DNA from: Geovibrio thiophilus
GTDB taxonomy: Bacteria; Chrysiogenota; Deferribacteres; Deferribacterales; Geovibrionaceae
Direction: 5' to 3'
Assembly (NCBI RefSeq): GCF_004087915.1
Contig: NZ_CP035108.1
Span: forward strand, 2,933,553-2,997,552
Length of the DNA: 64,000 nt
This document shows positions 55,562-63,886 of the stretch, piece after piece. The translations under genes were made by a program, and so were the position numbers. Every line of letters starts with the position of its first letter. Within the stretch, counting starts at the first letter, position 1. Under the pieces are notes generated by a model. The model did not search any database. It saw nothing but the letters and a program-made list of their open reading frames with translations, and was not told the origin of the DNA.

Positions 55562-55597
55562 GGTGTAGTTAAAATACAGAAAATGTATAAATAACAA

Positions 55598-55634
55598 GGC
55601 CGCGGGCAGCAAAAAGCCCCTGCGGCCTTTTTTT
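55598..55634 (+). terminator. Attenuator hairpin of aroF
   Basis: GGCCGC...GGGC pairs with GCCC...GCGGCC, closing an A-rich loop and followed by seven T. It lies between the leader peptide and the aroF ribosome site, where no other gene needs ending. Confidence 0.85.
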
Positions 55635-55691
55635 ATGTCCGCATAAGGGGTCTTTTCTCTCACCGCCGCCGGAAATTTTCGGAGGAAAATT

Positions 55692-56708
55692 ATGATAGTT
55701 GTAATGAGAATGGACGCGGAAGAAAAACATCTGAACGACGTGGTGGCAAGAGCCGAAGAGCTCGGTTTCAGCCCTCACGTCATCTTCGGCAAGGAACGGA
55801 ATGTCATCGGGCTTGTGGGGGCGAATGTCAAGAAAGACAGCGTCTGCGTAATATCCGAGATGCCCGGAGTCGACAACATAGTTCCCATCAGCAAGCCTTA
55901 CAAACTCGCCAGCAAAGAAGTCAAACCTGAAACATCAATCGTAGACGTATGCGGAGTAAAATTCGGCGGCGGAGAGATTCCGATCATCGCCGGTCCCTGC
56001 TCCGTTGAGTCGGAGGAACAGATAGTCCGTTCTGCTCAGATGGTAAAAGCGGCTGGAGCCAAAATCCTCCGCGGAGGCGCCTTCAAGCCGAGAACAAGCC
56101 CTTACGCCTTCCAAGGGCACGGTGAGGAAGGGCTTAAATATCTCGCGGCAGCAAGACAGGAAACAGGGCTTCCCATCTGCACGGAAGTGGTAAACCCCAG
56201 AAATGTAGAGCTTGTTTACAAATACACGGATATGTTTCAGGTCGGCGCACGCAACATACAGAACTTCGCTCTGCTTACAATGCTCGGTCAGACGGATAAG
56301 CCTGTTCTTCTTAAGCGGGGCATGTCAACCACTATAGAAGAGTTTCTTATGGCAGCGGAGTACATCCTCAGTGAGGGCAACCAGAGGGTTATCCTCTGCG
56401 AGAGAGGGATCAGGACATTCGAGACAGCGACAAGAAACACACTTGATATAAGCTGCGTTCCCGTTGTTAAGGATAAATCACACCTTCCGATAATAATAGA
56501 CCCCAGCCACTCCGGCGGACACAGGCAGTATGTTTCGGCTCTGTCGAAATCCGCCATCGCAGTCGGTGCGGACGGCGTAATAATAGAGGTTCATCCCGAA
56601 CCGGATAAAGCATGGAGCGATGCCGCGCAGACCATCAGCCCTGAGCACTTCATCCAACTGATGGGGGAAATGCGGGCAGTAGCGCTTGCCGTCGGCAGAT
56701 ACATGTAA
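55692..56708 (+). CDS. aroF: 3-deoxy-7-phosphoheptulonate synthase (DAHP synthase)
   Basis: First enzyme of aromatic amino acid synthesis. It is 338 residues, class I-beta type. The first 70 residues are a ferredoxin-like regulatory domain (MIVVMRMDAEEKHLNDVVARAEELGFS), followed by the barrel with IIAGPCSVESEEQIVRSA, LRGGAFKPRTSPYAFQG, VGARNIQNFALL, VLLKRGMSTTIEEFLMAAEYI and IIIDPSHSGGHRQYV. CGGAGG lies before the ATG. The regulatory domain suggests allosteric control by Phe or Tyr, in addition to the attenuator upstream. Confidence 0.96.
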   Translation: MIVVMRMDAEEKHLNDVVARAEELGFSPHVIFGKERNVIGLVGANVKKDSVCVISEMPGVDNIVPISKPYKLASKEVKPETSIVDVCGVKFGGGEIPIIAGPCSVESEEQIVRSAQMVKAAGAKILRGGAFKPRTSPYAFQGHGEEGLKYLAAARQETGLPICTEVVNPRNVELVYKYTDMFQVGARNIQNFALLTMLGQTDKPVLLKRGMSTTIEEFLMAAEYILSEGNQRVILCERGIRTFETATRNTLDISCVPVVKDKSHLPIIIDPSHSGGHRQYVSALSKSAIAVGADGVIIEVHPEPDKAWSDAAQTISPEHFIQLMGEMRAVALAVGRYM

Positions 56709-56731
56709 ACCCTGATATAAGATTATCTCTA

Positions 56732-56823
56732 CGCCCCCAAGGATGGGGGCGCGCCATGCGAGCGAAGGCAGGTTCATCCTGCCGCGAGAGTGTATAAAAA
56801 ATTCCCATGGAAGGAGAATTTTT
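56732..56823 (+). repeat. Three-hairpin dispersed repeat, unit D
   Basis: Hairpin 1 CGCCCCCA/TGGGGGCG around AGGA (56732-56751), linker 1 (CGCCATGCGAGCGAAG), hairpin 2 GGCAGG/CCTGCC (56767-56783), linker 2 (GCGAGAGTGTA) and hairpin 3 AAAAATTC/GAATTTTT (56797-56823). The hairpin 1 stem differs from unit E by a matched base-pair change. Confidence 0.7.
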
Positions 56824-56891
56824 CTATTGTGAAATCAGATGGGGGCGTAGGCGTGCGAAGGAGAATTTTTTTATTGTGAAGTCAGTGCGTC

Positions 56892-56919
56892 ACTGCGAAC
56901 CCTGAAAGGGTGAAGCAGT
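56892..56919. repeat. Second dispersed repeat family, ACTGC/GCAGT copy
   Basis: ACTGC and GCAGT enclose GAACCCTGAAAGGGTGAA. Compared with 22593 the outer pair has changed from T-A to C-G on both sides. Confidence 0.6.
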
Positions 56920-57043
56920 CTCTCAATATGTATACAGACTGCTGTGTCAGGTCACGCCTTCCCCGCAGTGACACAGCAGCGCATCTGAATCCTATACAGA
57001 AAAACTCCTTGCCTCCTGCTTTGAGTTGTTGACATATACCGCT

Positions 57044-57076
57044 CATCCCCCCGTCCGGCAAACCCGGCGGGGGATG
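57044..57076 (-). terminator. Terminator of the haem-c chemoreceptor gene
   Basis: CATCCCCC and GGGGGATG arms with an inner CCGG/CCGG pairing lie just downstream of the chemoreceptor stop on the minus strand. Confidence 0.6.
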
Positions 57077-57080
57077 CTGT

Positions 57081-58801
57081 TTATTTCGTCTTAAATGACT
57101 GCACTTTAGCTGCAAGTTCCTTGGCTCTGGAGTTCAGCATATCCGTTTCCCCGCTTATTTCCTGAAGTCTCTCATCATTATTATCGGCGACAAGATTGAT
57201 CTTGCCCGTGTTCTCGGTGATAAGTGAAATTGCGCTCGTCTGCTCGGAAGTCGAAGACTGGATCTGCCGTACCATCTCCGTGGATTCACGGGAATCACTT
57301 ATGATCTCCTTCAGGGCTTCTCCTGCGATGGAGGCGACTTTACTCCCCTGCTCCACCTTTGTTACGGAGTTGCCTATGTTCGAGGCTGCCTTCTGCGATT
57401 CCTTCTGGAGGGAGATAATCATCTCGGATATTTCTTTTGTCGCTGTCTGTGTTCTTTCGGCAAGCTTGCGCACCTCCTCAGCCACGACAGCGAAGCCCCG
57501 CCCCTGCTCTCCTGCTCTGGCTGCTTCTATTGAGGCGTTGAGCGCCAGAAGGTTTGTCTGGTCGGCTATATCGTTTATCACCTCTATGATGTCGCCGATT
57601 TTGTCAGTGGAGGTTTTGAGATCCTCCACCATGCGGGACGATTCGTTTATTGTGCGGGTAAGCTCCTCCATTTTGGCGATCATTTCGGTGACCGCCTTAT
57701 CCCCTTTCCCCGCTGCGTTCTGCGTCTGGATTGCTTTCTGGTATGTAAGACGGGAGTTCTCCGCGATGCTGTCTATATTCGCATACATTTCCGTAACAGC
57801 GGCTGAGAGCTGGGCGGTATCTTCCTTCTGCGCGGATATTCCGTCAGTGATCTCATCAATGTTGCTGTCCAGTTTTTCCGTAGCACGGGTTATGTATTCC
57901 GCCTGCTCCTGAATATCCATTACGATCGATTTGATGTAGTTGATAAACAGATTGAAGTTTGTCGCTATGGCTCCCAGCTCGTCATTGCCCTTGTGCTCCA
58001 TGTAGCGGGTAAGGTCGCCTTTGCCTGTGGCTATATTTTCAGCCTTGTTTCCAGAACCTTCAGCTTGATGAACAGCACTCTGCGGCTCATATAAACCGTG
58101 CTTACACTGAGAATGAGCAGGATAAGCACCATCGCGGTGAAATCCTTGATAATAACCGCGCCGACTGTGGCATTAATGGGCGCCATGGGTATCATAAACT
58201 CAAAGGCGCCGTGTATCTCTCCCGCCCGCCAGTTTTCCATCCTGACCCCTGTGGGATCCAGCCCCTGATCATTGCCCCATAAAGCCATCGAGGTTGCCGG
58301 GTCACCGTGACACCACTCGCATTCCTTGGTAAGGCGCACTGCCTTGTAATAACGGACTATACCTCCGCTGTGGTCATATACCACATGCTCCGGCGTGTCT
58401 CCCGTTTTAGTATCTATTTTTTGAAGGTGTTCAAGGGCTTCAATGTCAATCTCGTCCGGATTGTTTTTAGGGTTACGGGGGGAATTTTTCGGAACCTTGA
58501 ACTGCATGCCGGTCAGTTCCGCCTTGGCTTCGGAAACCCTGATCGCAGATACTACGGGTATAATCTGCACAAGCTTTTCCGTATCACTTTTCAGTGCATC
58601 AATATTCACTGTTCCGCTGTGAATAAGAGAATTTGAGTATTCTCTTATCCCTTCCGCCATTGTTATTATTTTCCTAGCCTTGTCTATCTCCGCCTCAAAC
58701 GCTGTTTCCCGTGCGTTTTTGGCGTTAAATATAAAGAGCCCCGAAAAACAGGCGATGAGAAAGATATTAATGAAAACCGTCATTTTGGTGCTTATTTTCA
58801 T
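57081..58801 (-). pseudogene. Chemoreceptor with periplasmic haem c (DUF3365-like) domain, frameshifted
   Basis: Two frames encode one chemoreceptor of about 573 residues. The N-terminal part (58801-58031) has a membrane segment, a Tll0287-like (DUF3365) periplasmic domain with haem motif CEWCH and VVYDHSGGIVRYYKAVRL, and a second membrane segment. The C-terminal part (to 57081) has the signalling tip [38 protein letters not shown]. The HAMP region is broken at a T3 run on the plus strand (58048-58050). One more base there gives [20 protein letters not shown] in frame. It may be a real lesion or an assembly error. Confidence 0.85.
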
Positions 58802-59059
58802 AAAATGCCCCGTAAGGTTATTTGGTTTTCAGATGAAGCTTCATGAAGGCGGGAACATATAAAATGTTCATGGAGATCAGATATTTCGATACTTTAATTA
58901 TAAAGGGTAAAAATTATTGCTGTCAAGGCGGCTTGGTGCAGGAATTATCAGCTTTTGCCTGATTTTACTTGAACAATTTTACAAAAACTATAAAGTGGCG
59001 TATTTTGAGAAAGTAGGCGCCGCTGAAAGCGGCTTTTTATGCTAAGGAGTCAGATTAAT
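58802..59059. other. Leader region of gltX
   Basis: AT-rich. TATAAA at about 58989-58994 is a possible -10 element; the -35 is weak. The attenuator-like hairpin at 59019 follows. Confidence 0.4.
59019..59038 (+). terminator. Terminator-like hairpin in the gltX leader
   Basis: GCCGCT, loop GAA, AGCGGC followed by TTTTT, 22 nt before the gltX start. No plus-strand gene ends upstream, so it may be an attenuator. Confidence 0.6.
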
Positions 59060-60502
59060 ATGTCAGTAAGAGTGAGATTCGCACCCAGCCCCACAGGGCA
59101 CATACACGTAGGGAACGCCAGAACGGCGCTTTTCAATTACCTTTATGCACGCAATACAGGGGGCACTTTCATTCTGAGGATAGAGGACACGGACTTTGAC
59201 CGCTCCACTCTCGCCAGCGAAGAATTGATATATGAGGACATGAAATGGCTTCTCATGGACTGGGACGAGGGTCCCATGAAGGGGGGCGCATTCGGTCCGT
59301 ACAGACAGTCAGAGAGATTTGACATATACAAAAAATACACTGAAGAGCTTCTGGAAAAAGGGCACGCCTACAAATGCTGGTGCACCAAGGAAGAGCTTGA
59401 CGCCGAAAGGGAAAAAGCCCGCATAGAAAACCGCCAGCCCGTTTACGGCGGAAAATGCAGACACCTTTCCCCCGCACAGAAAGCGGAGCTTGAGGCATCG
59501 GGAGCTCCTTTCGCGATCCGTTTTAAGATAGATAAGGATGTCGTCCACATTTCCGACAGTATAAAAGGCGAGATCGACTTTGAGACAGGCGTTTTCGGCG
59601 ACTTCATCATAGTCCGCCCTGACGGTGTGCCTGTTTACAACTATGTGGTTGTCATTGACGATGCCCTGATGAACATCAGCCATGTAATAAGAGGGGACGA
59701 TCACCTCAGCAACACTCCCAAGCAGGCGCTGATATTCGACGCTCTGAATTTCAGCCGCCCCGAATTCATCCACATCCCCATGATCCTCGGAGAGGACAGA
59801 TCCAAGCTCTCCAAGCGTCACGGAAACACCAGCATTGAGCAGTTCCGCTCTCAGGGCTACCTGAATGACGCCTTGTTTAACTTTCTCGCCTTATTAAGCT
59901 GGTCGGATGATCAGGAGAGGGAGATCATCGGCAAAGAGGATCTGATAAAATCCTTCAGCCTTGACCGCATATCCACAAGTGCGGCAGTTTTCGATTTCGG
60001 CAAACTGAAATGGCTCAACGGACAGTACATCCGCATGAAAACCCCTGAGGAGCTTGCGGATCTCTGCTTGCCTTTCCTCATGAGTGCCGGTCTCCCCGCC
60101 GACAGGCTTGACAGAGAGGTATATGTAAAAATGATCGCCTCAATCGCCAGCAAAATGGAGCTTCTCGGCGACGCGCCGGAGGTTATGAAGGTATACTTCC
60201 AGTATCAGACGCCGGATGAGGACGCCGCGGAGTTTCTTAAGCTTGAGACGACACCTGCTGTATTGAAGTCTTTCAGGGAAAAAATCGCCGCATTCAGCGG
60301 ATATATAAAAGAAGATGAGTACAAAGATATACCCAAATCCGTGCAGACGGAAACAGGCGTAAAAGGAAAGCCCCTTTTCATGGCGATAAGGGTGGGAATA
60401 TCCGGCTCGGTAAAAGGACCGGAGATAGACAAGATGGCAACTCTCATGCCTGTGGACGAACTGCTCAGAAGACTGGACGCGGCTCTGGAGATCATAGGCT
60501 AA
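59060..60502 (+). CDS. gltX: Glutamyl-tRNA synthetase
   Basis: Charges tRNA-Glu (and possibly tRNA-Gln for later amidation). It is 480 residues from the ATG at 59060, which follows AAGGAG. The class I signature is FAPSPTGHIHVGNARTALFN (HIGH-type) and the KMSKS-type loop is DRSKLSKRHGN near residue 245. CWCTKEELDAERE and RIEDTDFDRS are typical of the family, and the C-terminal anticodon-binding domain is intact. It is a normal full-length enzyme. A hairpin with T run precedes it, and a tandem repeat array lies between it and der. Confidence 0.96.
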   Translation: MSVRVRFAPSPTGHIHVGNARTALFNYLYARNTGGTFILRIEDTDFDRSTLASEELIYEDMKWLLMDWDEGPMKGGAFGPYRQSERFDIYKKYTEELLEKGHAYKCWCTKEELDAEREKARIENRQPVYGGKCRHLSPAQKAELEASGAPFAIRFKIDKDVVHISDSIKGEIDFETGVFGDFIIVRPDGVPVYNYVVVIDDALMNISHVIRGDDHLSNTPKQALIFDALNFSRPEFIHIPMILGEDRSKLSKRHGNTSIEQFRSQGYLNDALFNFLALLSWSDDQEREIIGKEDLIKSFSLDRISTSAAVFDFGKLKWLNGQYIRMKTPEELADLCLPFLMSAGLPADRLDREVYVKMIASIASKMELLGDAPEVMKVYFQYQTPDEDAAEFLKLETTPAVLKSFREKIAAFSGYIKEDEYKDIPKSVQTETGVKGKPLFMAIRVGISGSVKGPEIDKMATLMPVDELLRRLDAALEIIG

Positions 60503-60526
60503 GCCACAAGCGTATAAAATTCCATG

Positions 60527-60849
60527 TTTGCTTTGCAAACCGCGAGCGTATGAGGAAACGGACAGGATATACCGTTTTCCAATGATAGGAAAATAGACAG
60601 ATGTGACATAAACGCTCCCAAGGATGGGAGCGCGCCGTGCGAAGCGAAGGTTTGCTTTGCAAACCGCGAGCGTATGAGGAAACGGACAGGATGTACCGTT
60701 TCCCAATTATAGGAAGATAGACAGATGTGACATAAACGCTCCCAAGGATGGGAGCGCGCCGTGCGAAGCGAAGGTTTGCTTTGCAAACCGCGAGCGTATG
60801 AGGAAACGGACAGGATGTACCGTTTCCCAATTATAGGAAGATAGACAGA
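60527..60849 (+). repeat. 124-bp tandem array of the three-hairpin repeat (units E1-E3)
   Basis: About 2.6 copies with period 124 (TTTGCTTTGC at 60527, 60651 and 60775). Each full unit has hairpin 1 (CGCTCCCA/TGGGAGCG, loop AGGA), linker 1 GCGCCGTGCGAAGCGAAG, hairpin 2 (GGTTTGC/GCAAACC), linker 2 GCGAGCGTATGA, and hairpin 3 (GGAAACGG/CCGTTTCC around ACAGGATGTA; 60678-60703 and 60802-60827). Each ends in AGGAAGATAGACAG followed by ATGTGA, or by the der start codon in the last copy. Confidence 0.85.
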
Positions 60850-62178
60850 ATGAAGAAAATCGGAATAATAGGACGCCCGAACGTTGGCAAATCCACACTT
60901 TTTAACAGACTGGCAGGGCAGAGAATCGCCATTGTGGACGACATGGCGGGCGTTACCCGTGACAGAATTGAATTTACAGCCGAATGGCTTGGAAGACGCT
61001 TCCGTGTGGTGGATACCGCGGGTTACGACTTAAAGGAAGAGATAGTAAAAAAGGAAATGCAGCGCCAGTTCATGTACTCACTTGAAGAGGCAGACTTTTT
61101 CATCCTCATGGTTGACGGGCGTGAAGGCGTTCATCCGCTGGATGAGATAGTCTGCGGGCTCCTCAGAGAAGGCGGAAAAAGCTTTGTCGTTGCTGTCAAC
61201 AAAATAGATTCATCCTCTGCGGAGAACCTTGCCTATGACTTTTTCTCCATGGGAATCGACAAGGTTTTTCCCATAAGCGCAACTCACGGACGCAACGTGG
61301 ACGACCTGATGGACGAGATCATCTCCCGTCTGCCTGAGGATGAGGAAGAGGAAAGCTTCAGCTATGACGGACGCATTAAGCTGATCGTCACAGGGCGCCC
61401 CAATGTCGGCAAATCCAGCATGATAAACCGCTGGCTCGGCGAGGAAAGGCTGATCGTAACTGACATTCCCGGAACAACAAGGGATGCGGTGGATACTCTC
61501 TTTGAATACGGAGACGAAAAATATGTTCTCATCGACACTGCGGGGATCAGAAAAAAATCCGTAATGTTCAAGGACAGAATAGAGAAATACGGATATTACC
61601 GCTGGGAAGACGCACTCTCCCGCGCGGATATAGCAGTGTGCCTCATTGACGGAGCGGAAGGCTTAAACGAACGTGACGTCAAGGTCATTGCGGACGCATG
61701 GGAAGCGGGCAGACCGATTATTCTCGTGGTCAACAAGTGGGATGCGGTGGAGAATAAAGATCAGGCTGCGAAGGAAATGAGGGCGGATATAGATTTCAAG
61801 CTCCAGTTTCTCAGCAATCCGCCCGTGATATTCGCCTCCGCTATGAGCGGCAAAAACGTTTATAAAATATTCGAGGCAGCAAAGGGGCTCTATAAGGAAT
61901 ACACAAAAAGGGTCGGAACAGGGGAAGCGAACCGTGTTCTCCAGACCGCTCTGGATCGCCACCAGCCTCCGGTGGTTAAAGGCAGAAGACTCAAGCTGTA
62001 TTTCATGACTCAGGTGGCGGCGTGCCCGCCGCAATTTGTTATCTTCGCCAACTATCCGGATTCGGTGCACTTTTCATACCAGCGCTTCGTGATAAACATT
62101 ATAAGAGAATTCTTCGGTTTTGAAGGGATTCCCATAAAACTGTTCCTGAGGCAAAGGGGAGAAAAGAAAGAAGCCTGA
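60850..62178 (+). CDS. der: Ribosome assembly GTPase Der (EngA)
   Basis: Double GTPase needed for 50S subunit maturation. It is 442 residues with two G domains: GRPNVGKSTLFNRL near residue 8 with DTAG and NKID, and GRPNVGKSSMINRW near residue 183 with DTAG and NKWD. A C-terminal KH-like domain follows (PPQFVIFANYPDSVHFSYQRFVINIIREFFGFEGIPIKLFLRQR). The ribosome site AGGAAG belongs to the last unit of the upstream tandem repeat. A clear terminator follows. Confidence 0.97.
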   Translation: MKKIGIIGRPNVGKSTLFNRLAGQRIAIVDDMAGVTRDRIEFTAEWLGRRFRVVDTAGYDLKEEIVKKEMQRQFMYSLEEADFFILMVDGREGVHPLDEIVCGLLREGGKSFVVAVNKIDSSSAENLAYDFFSMGIDKVFPISATHGRNVDDLMDEIISRLPEDEEEESFSYDGRIKLIVTGRPNVGKSSMINRWLGEERLIVTDIPGTTRDAVDTLFEYGDEKYVLIDTAGIRKKSVMFKDRIEKYGYYRWEDALSRADIAVCLIDGAEGLNERDVKVIADAWEAGRPIILVVNKWDAVENKDQAAKEMRADIDFKLQFLSNPPVIFASAMSGKNVYKIFEAAKGLYKEYTKRVGTGEANRVLQTALDRHQPPVVKGRRLKLYFMTQVAACPPQFVIFANYPDSVHFSYQRFVINIIREFFGFEGIPIKLFLRQRGEKKEA

Positions 62179-62207
62179 CCCCTTTTTCAGGGTTCAAGGA
62201 TCTAAGG

Positions 62208-62244
62208 CGCCGTTTCCCCCTGCCCGGGCAAACGGCGTTTTTTC
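62208..62244 (+). terminator. Terminator after der
   Basis: CGCCGTTT (62208-62215) pairs with AAACGGCG (62230-62237), followed by TTTTTT. Confidence 0.85.
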
Positions 62245-62397
62245 GTTTTACGGTCAAAAAAACGCCGGAAAATAAGCTTTCTGTTATGTTTTAAAAATGG
62301 GCAAACTGCTTATTGAAAGTATATAAATATTGTTATATAAACGATGATTTACCCGTAAAACGGGTATTCAACGGTCATATTATGCGAGGGTAGACTA

Positions 62398-63705
62398 ATG
62401 AGGTATGATCTTGCTAAAAGCGGGAACGGACTGACGTATGAGATACGCAACATTGTTAATGTCGCCAACAAACTCAGTCAGGCAGGCGTGGACATTTACT
62501 GGGAAAACATAGGCGATCCCATTGTCAAGGGTGAAATTCTTCCGGACTGGATGAAGGAAGAGCTTGCGAAAATTATCATGGACAACAACGCTTACGCCTA
62601 CTCCCCCACCAAAGGCGTTCTCGAAACCAGAGAGTACATAGCCGCACAGGTAAACGCACGCGGCGGAGCGCAGATCACTGCGGAAGACATTATTTTCTTC
62701 AATGGTCTGGGCGATGCGATAGCGAGATCATACAGTTCTATCAGGGTCGACGCGAGAATCATCATGCCCGAACCCACATACTCGACACACCTTCTGGCGG
62801 AGGTTCTCCACGCATCCTTCCCGCCAAACACATATCAGATGAACCCCTACAAGCACTGGGCACCCGATCTTGACGAGCTTGAGAGCAAGGTAAGAAGCTT
62901 CCGCTCCATAGTAGGCATCCTTGTCATTAACCCGGACAACCCCACCGGCTATGTCCACACAGAAGAAGGACTCAGGCAGATAGTGCGCATAGCCAAGGAA
63001 TATGACCTGATGCTCGTGTTTGACGAAATATACGCAAATATGTCCTACAACGGCTCAAAAACAGTTATGCTGTCCGATATTATCGGCGATGTGCCCGGCA
63101 TAAGCATGAAAGGGATCAGCAAGGAATACCCTTGGCCCGGCGCAAGGTGCGGCTGGATAGAGGTCTACAACTATGACAAAGACCCCGCGTTTCAGAGATA
63201 CGTAGACGCCATCCTCACTCAGAAGATGTCTGAGGTGTGCTCTACAACCTTCCCTCAGATGTCCATTCCCCGCATAATGTCGCACCCTGAGTACAAGCCT
63301 TATCTCGCTGAAAAGATAAAGCATTATGAAAAGCTCTCAAACATAGCCTACAGCATTCTCAGGGATGTGCCCTATGTAGTGGTTAACAGAAGCAACGGCG
63401 CCTTTTATATGTCCGTGGTTTTCAATGAGGCCGTCCTTAACTCCAAGCAGAGCCTGCACATTGAGGATGAAGGCGTGAGAACGTATGTTGAAAGCATAAC
63501 AAACACAAACATAGAGAACGACAAACGCTTTGTATACTACCTCCTCGGCGCGACAGGCATCTGTGTTGTTCCGCTTACATCATTCTTCACCAGCAAGCCC
63601 GGTTTCCGCATGACCCTCCTTGAGCGTGACGCGGACCGCTTCGAGTTCATGGTGCGCCGCCTCGCCGAAAAGATAGTGGAATACGTAGAATCGTCAGCGA
63701 GGTAA
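62398..63705 (+). CDS. PLP-dependent class I/II aminotransferase
   Basis: A 435-residue aminotransferase of fold type I. NAYAYSPTKGVLETREYIAAQ matches the substrate-binding start of the family. INPDNPTGYVHTEEGL has the Asn contacting PLP, LMLVFDEIYANM the Asp/Tyr pair, and MKGISKEYPWPGARCGWIEV the PLP lysine with a following Arg. FRMTLLERD near the end carries the carboxylate-binding Arg. The amino donor and acceptor are unknown; the family includes alanine and aspartate transaminases. GAGGGT precedes the ATG. No pathway neighbours help to assign it. Confidence 0.9.
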   Translation: MRYDLAKSGNGLTYEIRNIVNVANKLSQAGVDIYWENIGDPIVKGEILPDWMKEELAKIIMDNNAYAYSPTKGVLETREYIAAQVNARGGAQITAEDIIFFNGLGDAIARSYSSIRVDARIIMPEPTYSTHLLAEVLHASFPPNTYQMNPYKHWAPDLDELESKVRSFRSIVGILVINPDNPTGYVHTEEGLRQIVRIAKEYDLMLVFDEIYANMSYNGSKTVMLSDIIGDVPGISMKGISKEYPWPGARCGWIEVYNYDKDPAFQRYVDAILTQKMSEVCSTTFPQMSIPRIMSHPEYKPYLAEKIKHYEKLSNIAYSILRDVPYVVVNRSNGAFYMSVVFNEAVLNSKQSLHIEDEGVRTYVESITNTNIENDKRFVYYLLGATGICVVPLTSFFTSKPGFRMTLLERDADRFEFMVRRLAEKIVEYVESSAR

Positions 63706-63708
63706 TAC

Positions 63709-63810
63709 ATTCCCAAGGAGGAGAATGCGCCGTGCGGAGCGAAGCCGCATTCGGTTTCTTTGGAAGGAGCTTGAGGAAACCTTTCTTTTTCGTTAAAGAA
63801 AGGTTTCCTC
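63709..63810 (+). repeat. Divergent three-hairpin repeat, unit F, with 16-bp terminal hairpin
   Basis: A weak hairpin 1 (CATTC...GAATG around CCAAGGAGGA) is followed by CGCCGTGCGGAGCGAAG (linker 1) and a short CCG/CGG hairpin. It ends in a perfect 16-bp stem with a 6-nt loop (63773-63810) that begins GAGGAAACC. No T run follows. Confidence 0.6.
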
Positions 63811-63851
63811 ATTAATTAAAGCATCTATAAATAAAAAAATAATGAATATAA

Positions 63852-63886
63852 AGGCGAAGCTTTTCAGGAAGGCTTCGCCTTTTTTT
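63852..63886 (+). terminator. Terminator downstream of the aminotransferase
   Basis: AGGCGAAGC pairs with GCTTCGCCT (9 bp), followed by six T. The last 110 nt of the window after it hold no recognisable feature. Confidence 0.75.

Noticed and set aside
60527..60849. CRISPR array
   Set aside because: The unit is 124 bp and almost entirely repeated, without unique spacers, and no cas genes are near.
60140..60898. Overlapping minus-strand frames over the tandem repeats encoding similar short peptides (for example with FARRAPILGSVYV)
   Set aside because: They follow the 124-bp repeat and its hairpins, have no ribosome sites and shift frame between units; they are a by-product of the repeat.
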